Positions 11,650-24,039 of a stretch of DNA of 64,000 nt are shown here, in pieces. Below the pieces are notes generated by a model. The model ran no database searches and was not told where the DNA came from. It saw nothing but the letters and a program-made list of their open reading frames with translations. Origin of the DNA: Cliona cf. orientalis. Its lineage: Eukaryota > Porifera > Demospongiae > Clionaida > Clionaidae. The first letter of the stretch is position 1; each line of letters opens with the position of its first letter. A program made the translations under genes and the position numbers. Location: the NCBI GenBank assembly GCA_963930775.1, contig OZ005699.1, positions 6,469,501-6,533,500 of the forward strand. The letters are read 5' to 3'.

Positions 11650-14600
11650 ATTAATTCATCAGGCTTATTCGAGTATATAGTACATGTACGTGTCACATTG
11701 GTGACATGTCCATTTGTACACATGAAGATAGACCTCGATTCCACACACAACATCCATAAAGCATCAAACTTGATCAGTACCTTTGATTTGATGCTAATAA
11801 TCATAATCTTGAGTTTCGTGAACTGGCGACATGGTTGAGGTGTGTTCTCCACATGTGAGGATGAGGGATTCACATATTCCTCAGTATACGGCAATGTGTA
11901 CACATTTCATAGCTTTTTAGCTCTTAATTCCACACACATCATCTCTGAAGCTTCAAACAGCTTCACTATCTTTGTTTTGATGCTAATAATCATAGTTCTA
12001 AGTTTCGTGGACTGGCGACATGGTTGAGGTGTGTTCTCCACATGTGAGGATGAGGGATTCACATATTCCTCGGTATACGGCAATGTGTACACATTTCATA
12101 GCTTTTTAGCTCTTAATTCCACACACATCATCTCTGAAGCTTCAAACTTCACCACCATCTTTGTTTTGATGTTAACAATCATAGTTCTAAGTTTCGTGGA
12201 CTGGCGACATGGTTGAGGTGTGTTCTCCACATGTGAGAATGAGGGATTCACATATCCCTCGGTATACAGCAATGTGTACACGTTACATAGCTTTTTAGCT
12301 CTTAATTCCACACTCATCATATCTGAAGCTTCAAACTTCACCACCATCTTTGTTTTGATGTTAACAATCATAGTTCTAAGTTTCATGAACTGGCGACATG
12401 GTTGAGGTGTGTTCTCCACATGTGAGAATGAGGGATTCACATATCCCTCGGTATACAGCAATGTGTACACGTTACATAGCTTTTTAGCTCTTAATTCGAC
12501 ACACATCATCTCTGAAGCTTCAAACAGCTACACTATCTTTATTTTAATGCTAATAATCATAGTTCTAAGTTTCGTGGACTGGCGACATGGTTGAGGTGTG
12601 TTCTCCACATGTGAGAATGAGGAATTCACATATCCCTCGGTATACGTCAATGTGTACACGTTTCATAGCTTTTTAGCTCTTAATTCCACACACATCATCT
12701 CTGAAGCTTCAAACAGCTACACTATCTTTGTTTTGATGATAATAATCATAGTTCTAAGTTTTGTGAACTGGCGACATGGTTGAGGTGTGTTCTCCACATG
12801 TGAGGATGAGGGATTCACATATCCCTCGGTATACGGCAATGTGTACACATTTCATAGCTTTTTAGCTCTTAATTCCACACACATCATCTCTGAAGCTTCA
12901 AACAGCTACACTATCTTTGTTTTGATGCTAATAATCATAGTTCTAGCTAAGTTTCGTGGACTGGCGACATGGTTGAGGTGTGTTCTCCACATGTGAGAAT
13001 GAGGGATTCACATATCCCTCGGTATACGGCAATGTGTACACATTTCATAGCTTTTTAGCTCTTAATTCCACACTCATCATCTCTGAAGCTTCAAACTTCA
13101 CCACCATCTTTGTTTTGATGTTAACAATCATAGTTCTAAGTTTCATGAACTGGCGACATGGTTGAGGTGTGTTCTCCACATGTGAGAATGAGGGATTCAC
13201 ATATCCCTCGGTATACAGCAATGTGTACACGTTACATAGCTTTTTAGCTCTTAATTCCACACTCATCATCTCTGAAGCTTCAAACTTCACCACCATCTTT
13301 GTTTTGATGTTAACAATCATAGTTCTAAGTTTCGTGGACTGGCGACATGGTTGAGGTGTGTTTTCCACATGTGAGAATGAGGAATTCGCATATCCCTCGG
13401 TATACGTCAATGTGTACACGTTTCATAGCTTTTTAGCTCTTAATTCGACACACATCATCTCTGAAGCTTCAAACAGCTACACTATCTTTATTTTAATGCT
13501 AATAATCATAGTTCTAAGTTTCGTGGACTGGCGACATGGTTGAGGTGTGTTCTCCACATGTGAGAATGAGGGATTCACATATCCCTCGGTATACGTCAAT
13601 GTGTACACGTTTCATAGCTTTTTAGCTCTTAATTCCACACACATCATCTCTGAAGCTTCAAACAGCTACACTATCTTTGTTTTGATGATAATAATCATAG
13701 TTCTAAGTTTTGTGAACTGGCGACATGGTTGAGGTGTGTTCTCCACATGTGAGGATGAGGGATTCACATATCCCTCGGTATACGGCAATGTGTACACATT
13801 TCATAGCTTTTTAGCTCTTAATTCCACACACATCATCTCTGAAGCTTCAAACAGCTACACTATCTTTGTTTTGATGCTAATAATCATAGTTCTAGCTAAG
13901 TTTCGTGGACTGGCGACATGGTTGAGGTGTGTTCTCCACATGTGAGAATGAGGGATTCACATATCCCTCGGTATACGGCAATGTGTACACATTTCATAGC
14001 TTTTTAGCTCTTAATTCCACACTCATCATCTCTGAAGCTTCAAACTTCACCACCATCTTTGTTTTGATGTTAACAATCATAGTTCTAAGTTTCATGAACT
14101 GGCGACATGGTTGAGGTGTGTTCTCCACATGTGAGAATGAGGGATTCACATATCCCTCGGTATACAGCAATGTGTACACGTTACATAGCTTTTTAGCTCT
14201 TAATTCCACACTCATCATCTCTGAAGCTTCAAACTTCACCACCATCTTTGTTTTGATGTTAACAATCATAGTTCTAAGTTTCGTGGACTGGCGACATGGT
14301 TGAGGTGTGTTTTCCACATGTGAGAATGAGGAATTCGCATATCCCTCGGTATACGTCAATGTGTACACGTTTCATAGCTTTTTAGCTCTTAATTCGACAC
14401 ACATCATCTCTGAAGCTTCAAACAGCTACACTATCTTTGTTTTGATGATAATAATCATAGTTCTAAGTTTCGTGAACTGGCGACATGGTTGAGGTGTGTT
14501 TTCCACATGTGAGGATGAGGAATTCACATATCCCTCGGTATATACGGCAATGTGTACACGTTTCATAGCTGTTTAGCTCTTAATTCCACACACATCATCT

Positions 14601-17600
14601 CTGAAGCTTCAAACAGCTACACTCTCTTTGTTTTGATGCTAATAATCATAGTTCTAAGTTTCGTGGACTGGCGACATGGTTGAGGTGTGTTCTCCACATG
14701 TGAGGATGAGGGATTCACATATCCCTCGGTATACGGCAATGTGTACACATTTCATAGCTTTTTAGCTCTTAATTCCACACACATCATCTCTGAAGCTTCA
14801 AACAGCTACACTATCTTTGTTTTGATGCTAATAATCATAGTTCTAAGTTTCGTGGACTGGCGACATGGTTGAGGTGTGTTCTCCACATGTGAGAATGAGG
14901 GATTCACATATCCCTCGGTATACGGCAATGTGTACACATTTCATAGCTTTTTAGCTCTTAATTCCACACTCATCATCTCTGAAGCTTCAAACTTCACCAC
15001 CATCTTTGTTTTGATGTTAACAATCATAGTTCTAAGTTTCATGAACTGGCGACATGGTTGAGGTGTGTTCTCCACATGTGAGAATGAGGGATTCACATAT
15101 CCCTCGGTATACAGCAATGTGTACACGTTACATAGCTTTTTAGCTCTTAATTCCACACTCATCATCTCTGAAGCTTCAAACTTCACCACCATCTTTGTTT
15201 TGATGTTAACAATCATAGTTCTAAGTTTCGTGGACTGGCGACATGGTTGAGGTGTGTTTTCCACATGTGAGAATGAGGAATTCGCATATCCCTCGGTATA
15301 CGTCAATGTGTACACGTTTCATAGCTTTTTAGCTCTTAATTCGACACACATCATCTCTGAAGCTTCAAACAGCTACACTATCTTTGTTTTGATGATAATA
15401 ATCATAGTTCTAAGTTTCGTGAACTGGCGACATGGTTGAGGTGTGTTTTCCACATGTGAGGATGAGGAATTCACATATCCCTCGGTATATACGGCAATGT
15501 GTACACGTTTCATAGCTGTTTAGCTCTTAATTCCACACACATCATCTCTGAAGCTTCAAACAGCTACACTCTCTTTGTTTTGATGCTAATAATCATAGTT
15601 CTAAGTTTCGTGGACTGGCGACATGGTTGAGGTGTGTTCTCCACATGTGAGAATGAGGGATTCACATATCCCTCGGTATATGGCAATGTGTACACATTTC
15701 ATAGCTTTTTAGCTCTTAATTCCACACTCATCATCTCTGAAGCTTCAAACTTCACCATTGCCTTTGTTTTGATGATAATAATCATAGTTCTAAGTTTCGT
15801 GAACTGGCGACATGGTTGAGGTGTGTTTTCCACATGTGAGGATGAGGAATTCACATATCCCTCAGTATACGGCAATGTGTACACGTTTCATAGCTTTTTA
15901 GCTCTTAATTCGACACACATCTCTGAAGCTTCAAACAGCTACACTATCTTTGTTTTGATGCTAATAATCATAGTTCTAAGTTTCGTGGACTGGCGACATG
16001 GTTGAGGTGTGTTTTCCACATGTGAGGATGAGGAATTCACATATCCCTCGGTATACGGCAATGTGTACACGTTTCATAGCTTTTTAGCTCTTAATTCGAC
16101 ACACATCATCTCTGAAGCTTCAAACAGCTACACTATCTTTGTTTTGATGCTAATAATCATAGTTCTAAGTTTCGTGGACTGGCGACATGGTTGAGGTGTG
16201 TTCTCCACATGTGAGGATGAGGAATTCACATATCCCTCGGTATACGGCAATGTGTACACATTTCATAGCTTTTTAGCTCTTAATTCCACACACATCATCT
16301 CTGAAGCTTCAAACTTCACCACTATCTTTGTTTTGATGTTAATAATCATAGTTCTAAGTTTCGTGAACTGGCGACATGGTTGAGGTGTGTTCTCCACATG
16401 TGAGAATGAGGGATTGACATATCCCTCGGTATATGGCAATGTGTACACGTTTCATAGCTTTTTAGCTCTTAATTCCACACTCATCATCTCTGAAGCTTCA
16501 AACTTTACCACCATCTTTGTTTTGATGTTAATAATCATAGTTTTAAGTTTCGTGAACTGGCGACATGGTTGAGGTGTGTTCTCCACATGTGAGGATGAGG
16601 GATTCACATATCCCTCGGTATACGGCAATGTGTACACATTTCATAGCTTTTTAGCTCTTAATTCCACACACATCATCTCTGAAGCCTTAAACAGCTACAC
16701 TATCTTTGTTTTGCTGTTAATAATCATAGTTCTAAGTTTCGTGGACTGGCGACATGGTTGAGGTGTGTTCTCCACATGTGAGGATGAGGGATTCACATAT
16801 CCCTCGGTGTATGGCAATGTGTACACATTTCAATGCTTTTTAGCTCTTAATTCGACACACATCATCTCTGAAGCTTCAAACAGCTACACCACCTTTGTTT
16901 TGATGCTAATAATCATAATTCTAAGTTTCGTGAACTGGCGACATGGTTGAGGTGTGTTCTTCACATGTGAGAATGAGGGATTCACATATCCCTCAGTATA
17001 CAGCAATGTGTACACGTTACATAGCTTTTTAGCTCTTAATTCCACACTCATCATCTCTGAAGCTTCAAACTTCACCACCATCTTTGTTTTGATGTTAACA
17101 ATCATAGTTCTAAGTTTCATGAACTGGCGACATGGTTGAGGTGTGTTCTCCACATGTGAGAATGAGGGATTCACATATCCCTCGGTATACAGCAATGTGT
17201 ACACGTTACATAGCTTTTTAGCTCTTAATTCCACACTCATCATATCTGAAGCTTCAAACTTCACCACCATCTTTGTTTTGATGTTAACAATCATAGTTCT
17301 AAGTTTTGTGAACTGGCGACATGGTTGAGGTGTGTTTTCCACATGTGAGGATGAGGAATTCACATATCTCTCGGTATACGGCAATGTGTACACATTTCAT
17401 AGCTTTTTAGCTCTTAATTCCACACACATCATCTCTGAAGCTTCAAACTTCACCACCATCTTTGTTTTGATGTTAACAATCATAGTTCTAAGTTTCGTGA
17501 ACTGGCGACATGGTTGAGGTGTGTTTTCCACATGTGAGGATGAGGAATTCACATATCCCTCGGTATACGTCAATGTGTACACGTTTCATAGCTTTTTAGC

Positions 17601-20600
17601 TCTTAATTCCACACACATCATCTCTGAAGCTTCAAACAGCTACACTATCTTTGTTTTGATGCTAATAATCATAGTTCTAAGTTTCGTGGACTGGCGACAT
17701 GGTTGAGGTGTGTTCTCCACATGTGAGGATGAGGGATTCACATATCCCTCGGTATACGGCAATGTGTACACATTTCATAGCTTTTTAGCTCTTAATTCCA
17801 CACTCATCATATCTGAAGCTTCAAACTTCATCACTACCTTTGTTTTGATGCTAATAATCATAGTTCTAAGTTTCGTGAACTGGCGACATGGTTGAGGTGT
17901 GTTCTCCACATGTGAGAATGAGGGATTCACATATCCCTCGGTATATGGCAATGTGTACACATTTCATAGCTTTTTAGCTCTTAATTCCACACTCATCATC
18001 TCTGAAGCTTCAAACTTTACCACCATCTTTGTTTTGATGTTAACAATCATAGTTATAAGTTTCGTGGACTGGCGACATGGTTGAGGTGTGTTCTCCACAT
18101 GTGAGGATGAGGGATTCACATATCCCTCGGTGTATGGCAATGTGTACACATTTCAATGCTTAATTTTTAGCTCTTAATTACACACACATCATCTCTGAAG
18201 CTTCAAACAGCTACACTATCTTTGTCTTGATGCTAATAATCATAGTTCTAAGTTTCGTGAACTGGCGACATGGTTGAGGTGTGTTCTCCACATGTGAGAA
18301 TGAGGGATTCACATATCCCTCGGTATATGGCAATGTGTACACATTTCATAGCTTTTTAGCTCTTAATTCCACACTCATCATCTCTGAAGCTTCAAACTTC
18401 ACCATTGCCTTTGTTTTGATGATAATAATCATAGTTCTAAGTTTCGTGAACTGGCGACATGGTTGAGGTGTGTTTTCCACATGTGAGGATGAGGAATTCA
18501 CATATCCCTCGGTATACGGCAATGTGTACACGTTTCATAGCTTTTTAGCTCTTAATTCGACACACATCATCTCTGAAGCTTCAAACAGCTACACTATCTT
18601 TGTTTTGATGCTAATAATCATAGTTCTAAGTTTCGTGGACTGGCGACATGGTTGAGGTGTGTTTTCCACATGTGAGCATGAGGGATTCACATATCCCTCG
18701 GTATACGGCAATGTGTACACGTTTCATAGCTTTTTAGCTCTTAATTCCACACACATCATCTCTGAAGCTCCAAACTTCACCACTACCTTTGTTTTGATGC
18801 TAATAATCATAGTTCTAAGTTTCGTGAACTGGCGACATGGTTGAGGTGTGTTCTCCACATGTGAGAATGAGGGATTCACATATCCCTCGGTATATGGCAA
18901 TGTGTACACATTTCATAGCTTTTTAGCTCTTAATTCCACACTCATCATCTCTGAAGCTTCAAACTTTACCACCATCTTTGTTTTGATGTTAACAATCATA
19001 GTTATAAGTTTCGTGGACTGGCGACATGGTTGACGTGTGTTCTCCACATGTGAGGATGAGGGATTCACATATCCCTCGGTGTATGGCAATGTGTACACAT
19101 TTCAATGCTTAATTTTTAGCTCTTAATTACACACACATCATCTCTGAAGCTTCAAACAGCTACACTATCTTTGTTTTGATGCTAATAATCATAGTTCTAA
19201 GTTTCGTGAACTGGCGACATGGTTGAGGTGTGTTTTCCACATGTGAGGATGAGGAATTCACATATCCCTCGGTATACGGCAATGTGTACACGTTTCATAG
19301 CTTTTTAGCTCTTAATTCGACACACATCATCTCTGAAGCTTCAAACAGCTACACTATCTTTGTTTTAATGCTAATAATCATAGTTCTAAGTTTCGTGGAC
19401 TGGCGACATGGTTGAGGTGTGTTCTCCACATGTGAGGATGAGGGATTCACATATCCCTCGGTATAGTACGGCAATGTGTACACATTTCTGATCAATGCTT
19501 TTTAGCTCTTAATTCCACACACATCATCTCTGAAGCCTTAAACAGCTACACTATCTTTGTTTTGCTGTTAATAATCATAGTTCTAAGTTTCGTGGACTGG
19601 CGACATGGTTGAGGTGTGTTCTCCACATGTGAGGATGAGGGATTCACATATCCCTCGGTGTATGGCAATGTGTACACATTTCAATGCTTTTTAGCTCTTA
19701 ATTCGACACACATCATCTCTGAAGCTTCAAACAGCTACACCACCTTTGTTTTGATGCTAATAATCATAATTCTAAGTTTCGTGAACTGGCGACATGGTTG
19801 AGGTGTGTTCTTCACATGTGAGAATGAGGGATTCACATATCCCTCAGTATACAGCAATGTGTACACGTTACATAGCTTTTTAGCTCTTAATTCCACACTC
19901 ATCATCTCTGAAGCTTCAAACTTCACCACTACCTTTGTTTTGATGCTAATAATCATAGTTCTAAGTTTCGTGAACTGGCGACATGGTTGAGGTGTGTTCT
20001 CGATCCACATGTGAGAATGAGGGATTCACATATCCCTCGGTATATGGCAATGTGTACACATTTCATAGCTTTTTAGCTCTTAATTCCACACTCATCATCT
20101 CTGAAGCTTCAAACTTCACCATTGCCTTTGTTTTGATGATAATAATCATAGTTCTAAGTTTCGTGAACTGGCGACATGGTTGAGGTGTGTTTTCCACATG
20201 TGAGGATGAGGAATTCACATATCCCTCGGTATACGGCAATGTGTACACGTTTCATAGCTTTTTAGCTCTTAATCATAGTTCTAAGTTTCGTGGACTGGCG
20301 ACATGGTTGAGGTGTGTTCTCCACATGTGAGGATGAGGGATTCACATATCCCACGGTATACGGCAATGTGTACACATTTCATAGCTTTTTAGCTCTTAAT
20401 TCCACACACATCATCTCTGAAGCTTCAAACTTCACCACTATCTTTGTTTTGATGCTAATAATCATAATCTTGAGTTTCGTTGACTGGCGACATGGTGGGG
20501 GTGTGTTTCATACATGTGAGAATGAGCTTTTCACATATGTACGGCAGTGTATACACATTCTGCAGGTTTTTAGCTCTCAGTTTCACACACAACATCCATG

Positions 20601-20640
20601 AAGCACCAAACTTGTTCAGTACCTTTGTTTAATATAATTT
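11650..20640. repeat. 189-bp satellite array, about 46 core units, with higher-order repeats
   Basis: Each unit runs GGTGTGTTCTCCACATGTGA through TCCCTCGGTATACGGCAATG, CATAGCTTTTTAGCTCTTAA, CATCATCTCTGAAGCTTCAA, to TTTCGTGGACTGGCGACATG and GTTGA. Core units occupy about 11837-20490; the first unit (11650-11836) and the last ones are strongly diverged, as expected for array edges that escape homogenisation. Variants recur in blocks: a GCTA insertion at 12945 and 13894 (949 bp apart), and GAAGCCTTAA at 16681 and 19532 (2851 bp apart). One unit near 20270 has lost about 90 bp. Because 189 is divisible by 3, every unit yields a similar 61-residue open frame ending in TGA; I treat these as non-coding by-products. 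Confidence 0.95.
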
Positions 20641-20847
20641 ACATGATGCTAATAGTCATATAATATAATAATCTTAATTGCATGTGTTTCGATCGATCGT
20701 TGACTGTTGACATGGTGAGGGTGTACGTGTTGATCTAGCCAAGCATGAAGCATCATACTTGATCAGACGTACTTTTGTTGTGATGCTAATAATCATGATT
20801 AATCTTTTAGTTCATAATTAATCCATCAAAATGAATGCTATAATTTT
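20641..20847. repeat. Decayed satellite-like flank
   Basis: Scattered satellite words remain (GATGCTAATAATCAT, GTTGACATGGTGAGGGTGT, AAGCATCATACTTGATCAG), with AT-rich insertions between them. Confidence 0.6.
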
Positions 20848-20874
20848 GGGGGGGGGGGGGGGGGGGGGGGGGGG
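20848..20874. repeat. G27 homopolymer
   Basis: An uninterrupted run of 27 G on the plus strand, about 110 bp upstream of the next gene's ATG. It can form G-quadruplexes, and its length is prone to sequencing error. Confidence 0.9.
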
Positions 20875-20985
20875 TGGTGGCTGGAGCCGGATGCGTCCGG
20901 GTATACGGTGTCGTTGGCATAGTTTATTGAACACGCCCTCTTTCGCCACCTCAAATCTGCCGAGTTCGAGCGATTTGGATCTAAT

Positions 20986-23819
20986 ATGGAAGAGGACATT
21001 TGTGATATCACATTAGAATCCGACACTTTTGTTGTGACTTTAGAATCTTCCATTGATACAGATTGGAGTGTGGACGAATTTTCTAGCGTCGAGTTGCAGG
21101 TTGGCAGATTTCGGCCCACATGCGCCGCAGCGGTGCTAGCATCGTGCCACTCTCAGAGTACACCTAAGAAATCACTGGCGTCTCATCTGCAGAATGTTCT
21201 CCCGGATCCTACTATTGGTAAATCATAACTAGATCGGCCCTGGCTATGGCATGTTGTATAAATTCACTAGGCTGAGCCATGTGTCACTCTAACTTGATTA
21301 TTTTTACACCTCACAGATACGGTGAATACTAGTTACAGCTCTTGGGATCTTTTGAGCGTCATGAGAATGCAATGCTGCTCAGCTGAGCCTGCTTCAATCA
21401 AACACAGCCTTCTACCAGGAGAAATAGGGTTTTTCAATGCCAATTTTAACTCACGGTCCCACAATAGCCAAAATCAGTGGATACTGGAGTACCTGAACTC
21501 GAACTGTTCCAGACATGGTGAAAGCCCTTCATTTAATTTTGTCATCTGTGGGAAATCTGTGTGCCAGCAACTGTGGCTATTGATTCTGAATGTGTCACAG
21601 GCACGGTTTTATCGTGTACGATCCCTTTACTTGGAGGGAAAGGTGTGCCTTGAAATGAGCCAGCAGAAGAAGAAGATGAGTGTGAAATCCAATGAAGCAA
21701 TTGCATGGATGGGAAACTACTTTGACAGGTATTATAGTTATTGTACTCATGTTTCTGTGGGAATCTGTAGACACAAAAAAAGAAACCACATACAGAAGCT
21801 ATTCTAACTTCAACATTCCATACACTCATTGTATGTGACGTCAGGGGCTGGGTGCATGCAGTGGGTTGCCCTGGAGGACAACTGGGCTGTAGCGATAATA
21901 AATAACAAAGTTTCTAACAATGGTATAGGATCGGTGACCATTTACCAGATAAGCTAGTGATTCACCTACCAAGCTCACTGACACAAAAAGCTGTTTACCA
22001 GAGGATGGTTGAAGAAATGACAGCCAGTAGTATGCTCCGCGGCAGTGTCAGTCTGGCACAATTCTACAACTTATGGACCGAGTACTATCGTCATGTGTCA
22101 ATTCCTACCGTAAGTAAGGCATACCGTATAGCTAGCTATCTCTTTAAGCTAGGAACTAAGAATCTTATTAATGATTTTCTGCTTAATACAGGAGAATAGG
22201 TTTGCAAAGTGTGATACGTGCTGCATCCTAAAGGATGAAAAATCCAAAACAGTTGATCCCGATAGGAAAAAGGCTCTTCAAATCCTTCTGGATCAACATT
22301 TGGAGCTGCAAAGGTATAGCTAATTATGTATGTAGCTATATGGGTTGGGTATTGAATGCGAGATTCTTTTGATTACGAATTGTGAATTTTTATATGAGAC
22401 GCAATCAAAAGAATTGCAGGAGATAGAATACGCAATGATGATTACACATGTTTTGTGTAAGCGCGTGTGCATATGCGTGCTAGCGTGATCGCAAACGTAC
22501 GCACGTAGGAGGTAGGTAGCTACTTACAAATTGCTTAATTAATTACTATGTCACATATATATGGCATTGCTTAGATTTGGAGCAAGCTGTGTGTAACAGC
22601 AATCAAGAGATTGTGGGAGTTAAACAGCTGAGGAGGGTGTTTGATTACAAATCCTGGTTGCTGCCATATATTGAGACACCTCATAACCACACAGCTCCAC
22701 ATAATTTTCTATTTCGTATGGGGAGTGAACAGAAGGTCGTGATGTTTTATCGTAACTGGAGTAGTGATGATTGGCTACCTGCACCACCTACTGATGGCCT
22801 GACAATCCTAAAGGTTATTAATCACTTATAAATAGCTGTAATTCCTATCACTAACATTAATTGCATCAATAGGATGAACCTCCCGGACATCCTAACTTGG
22901 TTAAGGCATCTCTAGATAAGCTTGATATGAAGAAGCTGCTTAATGATATCCAGAAGTATGGGAAATGTGGGGTTCCAAGTGAGAAGCTCAACTTTTGGAA
23001 CACCCAACTGGAAGAATCCCTGAAGGAGCTTACCACCGGTAGCGACTCGGAAGTTTCCACCAGTGAATCAACCCCATTGGAACGGCTGCTAGGAAAGGAG
23101 AAGTACAGTTCAACTACTATTGTACGGGAAATTCCATCAGCTATTATAGATGTAGTTGACAAAGACAGAGCACCCCTGCCTGAGGTACTTTATCTCCCCT
23201 ATTAATCTCCCCATATTCAGCATTCATAATTATTATGATATCATACAGTTGTACACTGGACGTGCTCGTCCGAAATCGAAGCGAAATGGAGACTCTGAGG
23301 GTAACAGTTCAACAGAAAAAAGTGCTAAACGTCGAAAGTCTACAGCACCTGTTACTAGAGTACGTGTCGCTACATACATGTACCAAATGAATACGTTACC
23401 ACATATTGAATGTTTTAAGACAGTGCATACATGCAGTACTGGTAATCTAATGTCTAATTATTTTAATATAGCCTACGTCTGAACATGAGTCTTCAGAATC
23501 ACTGACTATTGCTGTTGGTCATCTTGTGGCTGTAAGAACTGAGAGAGAAGAAGATGCTCCCTGGATTGCCAGAGTAATAGCTGTTGATCCAAGGAAGGAT
23601 GAAATAGACGTGATTTGGATGGAGGGAAACTATAGTAGACAATGGAAAGTGGCCAAAACAATGGTGAGAAGGGGGAGATCTAGAGTATCAGTGGAGTGGG
23701 AGGATACAGTGGCAAAGGCAAGCATCATTCTATATGGATTCGAACTAACAAATTCATCAAGATTGAAGCAGGACACAGTCAGGGAGCTAAAAGAGTTGTA
23801 CAGTCAATACTTCAAGTAA
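20986..23819 (+). pseudogene. Transposase-derived-type gene of unknown family, central exons missing
   Basis: Visible exons: 20986-21217, 21317-21728, 21929-22109, 22192-22313, 22575-22813, 22873-23184, 23249-23359, 23472-23819 (stop TAA). The first encodes an acidic leader. Exons 2-4 carry SNEAIAWMGNYFDR, a segment with FYNLWTEYYRHVSIPTENRF and KCDTCCILKDEKSK (a CxxC pair), an arrangement I recall from a widespread invertebrate family of transposon-derived proteins whose core normally follows this region. Here exon 4 ends in phase 2 while exon 5 needs phase 1, and joining them gives an early stop; the 260-bp intron holds no core exon. The last exons encode a basic linker (RPKSKRNGDSEGNSS) and a C-terminal domain beginning LTIAVGHLVAVRTEREEDAP, reminiscent of a small beta-barrel reader fold. 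The gene is either an internally deleted relic or two separate transcripts. Confidence 0.5.
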
Positions 23820-24039
23820 TAATGATAATAATAATAGCTACATGCTTTATTTAGCTGTATCATATTATTTGTAGATTTGTATATACTTCTTGGGAGTTAG
23901 TTATGCATGGCCATGTGCTATTTTTCACTTGGTTGAAGCCATACTGGTACCTGTATCCATGTAAAATCTTTTAACCCTCATACTCTGCCATGTCGTGGTA
24001 GCTCATATGCTGCATAGCAGATTACTTTTGCACACACCA

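Noticed and set aside
12945..12975. A CENP-B box in the satellite unit (TTTCGTGGACTGGCGAC region)
   Set aside because: It starts like the TTCG of the box, but the required A and CGGG positions do not match.
12031..20601. Dozens of near-identical 61-residue open frames with a hydrophobic C-terminus
   Set aside because: They recur once per 189-bp satellite unit because the unit is a multiple of three; they begin at GTG, have no splice context, and decay with the array.
11650..20640. A CRISPR-like or other regularly spaced array
   Set aside because: Repeats are contiguous with no unique spacers, in a eukaryotic context.
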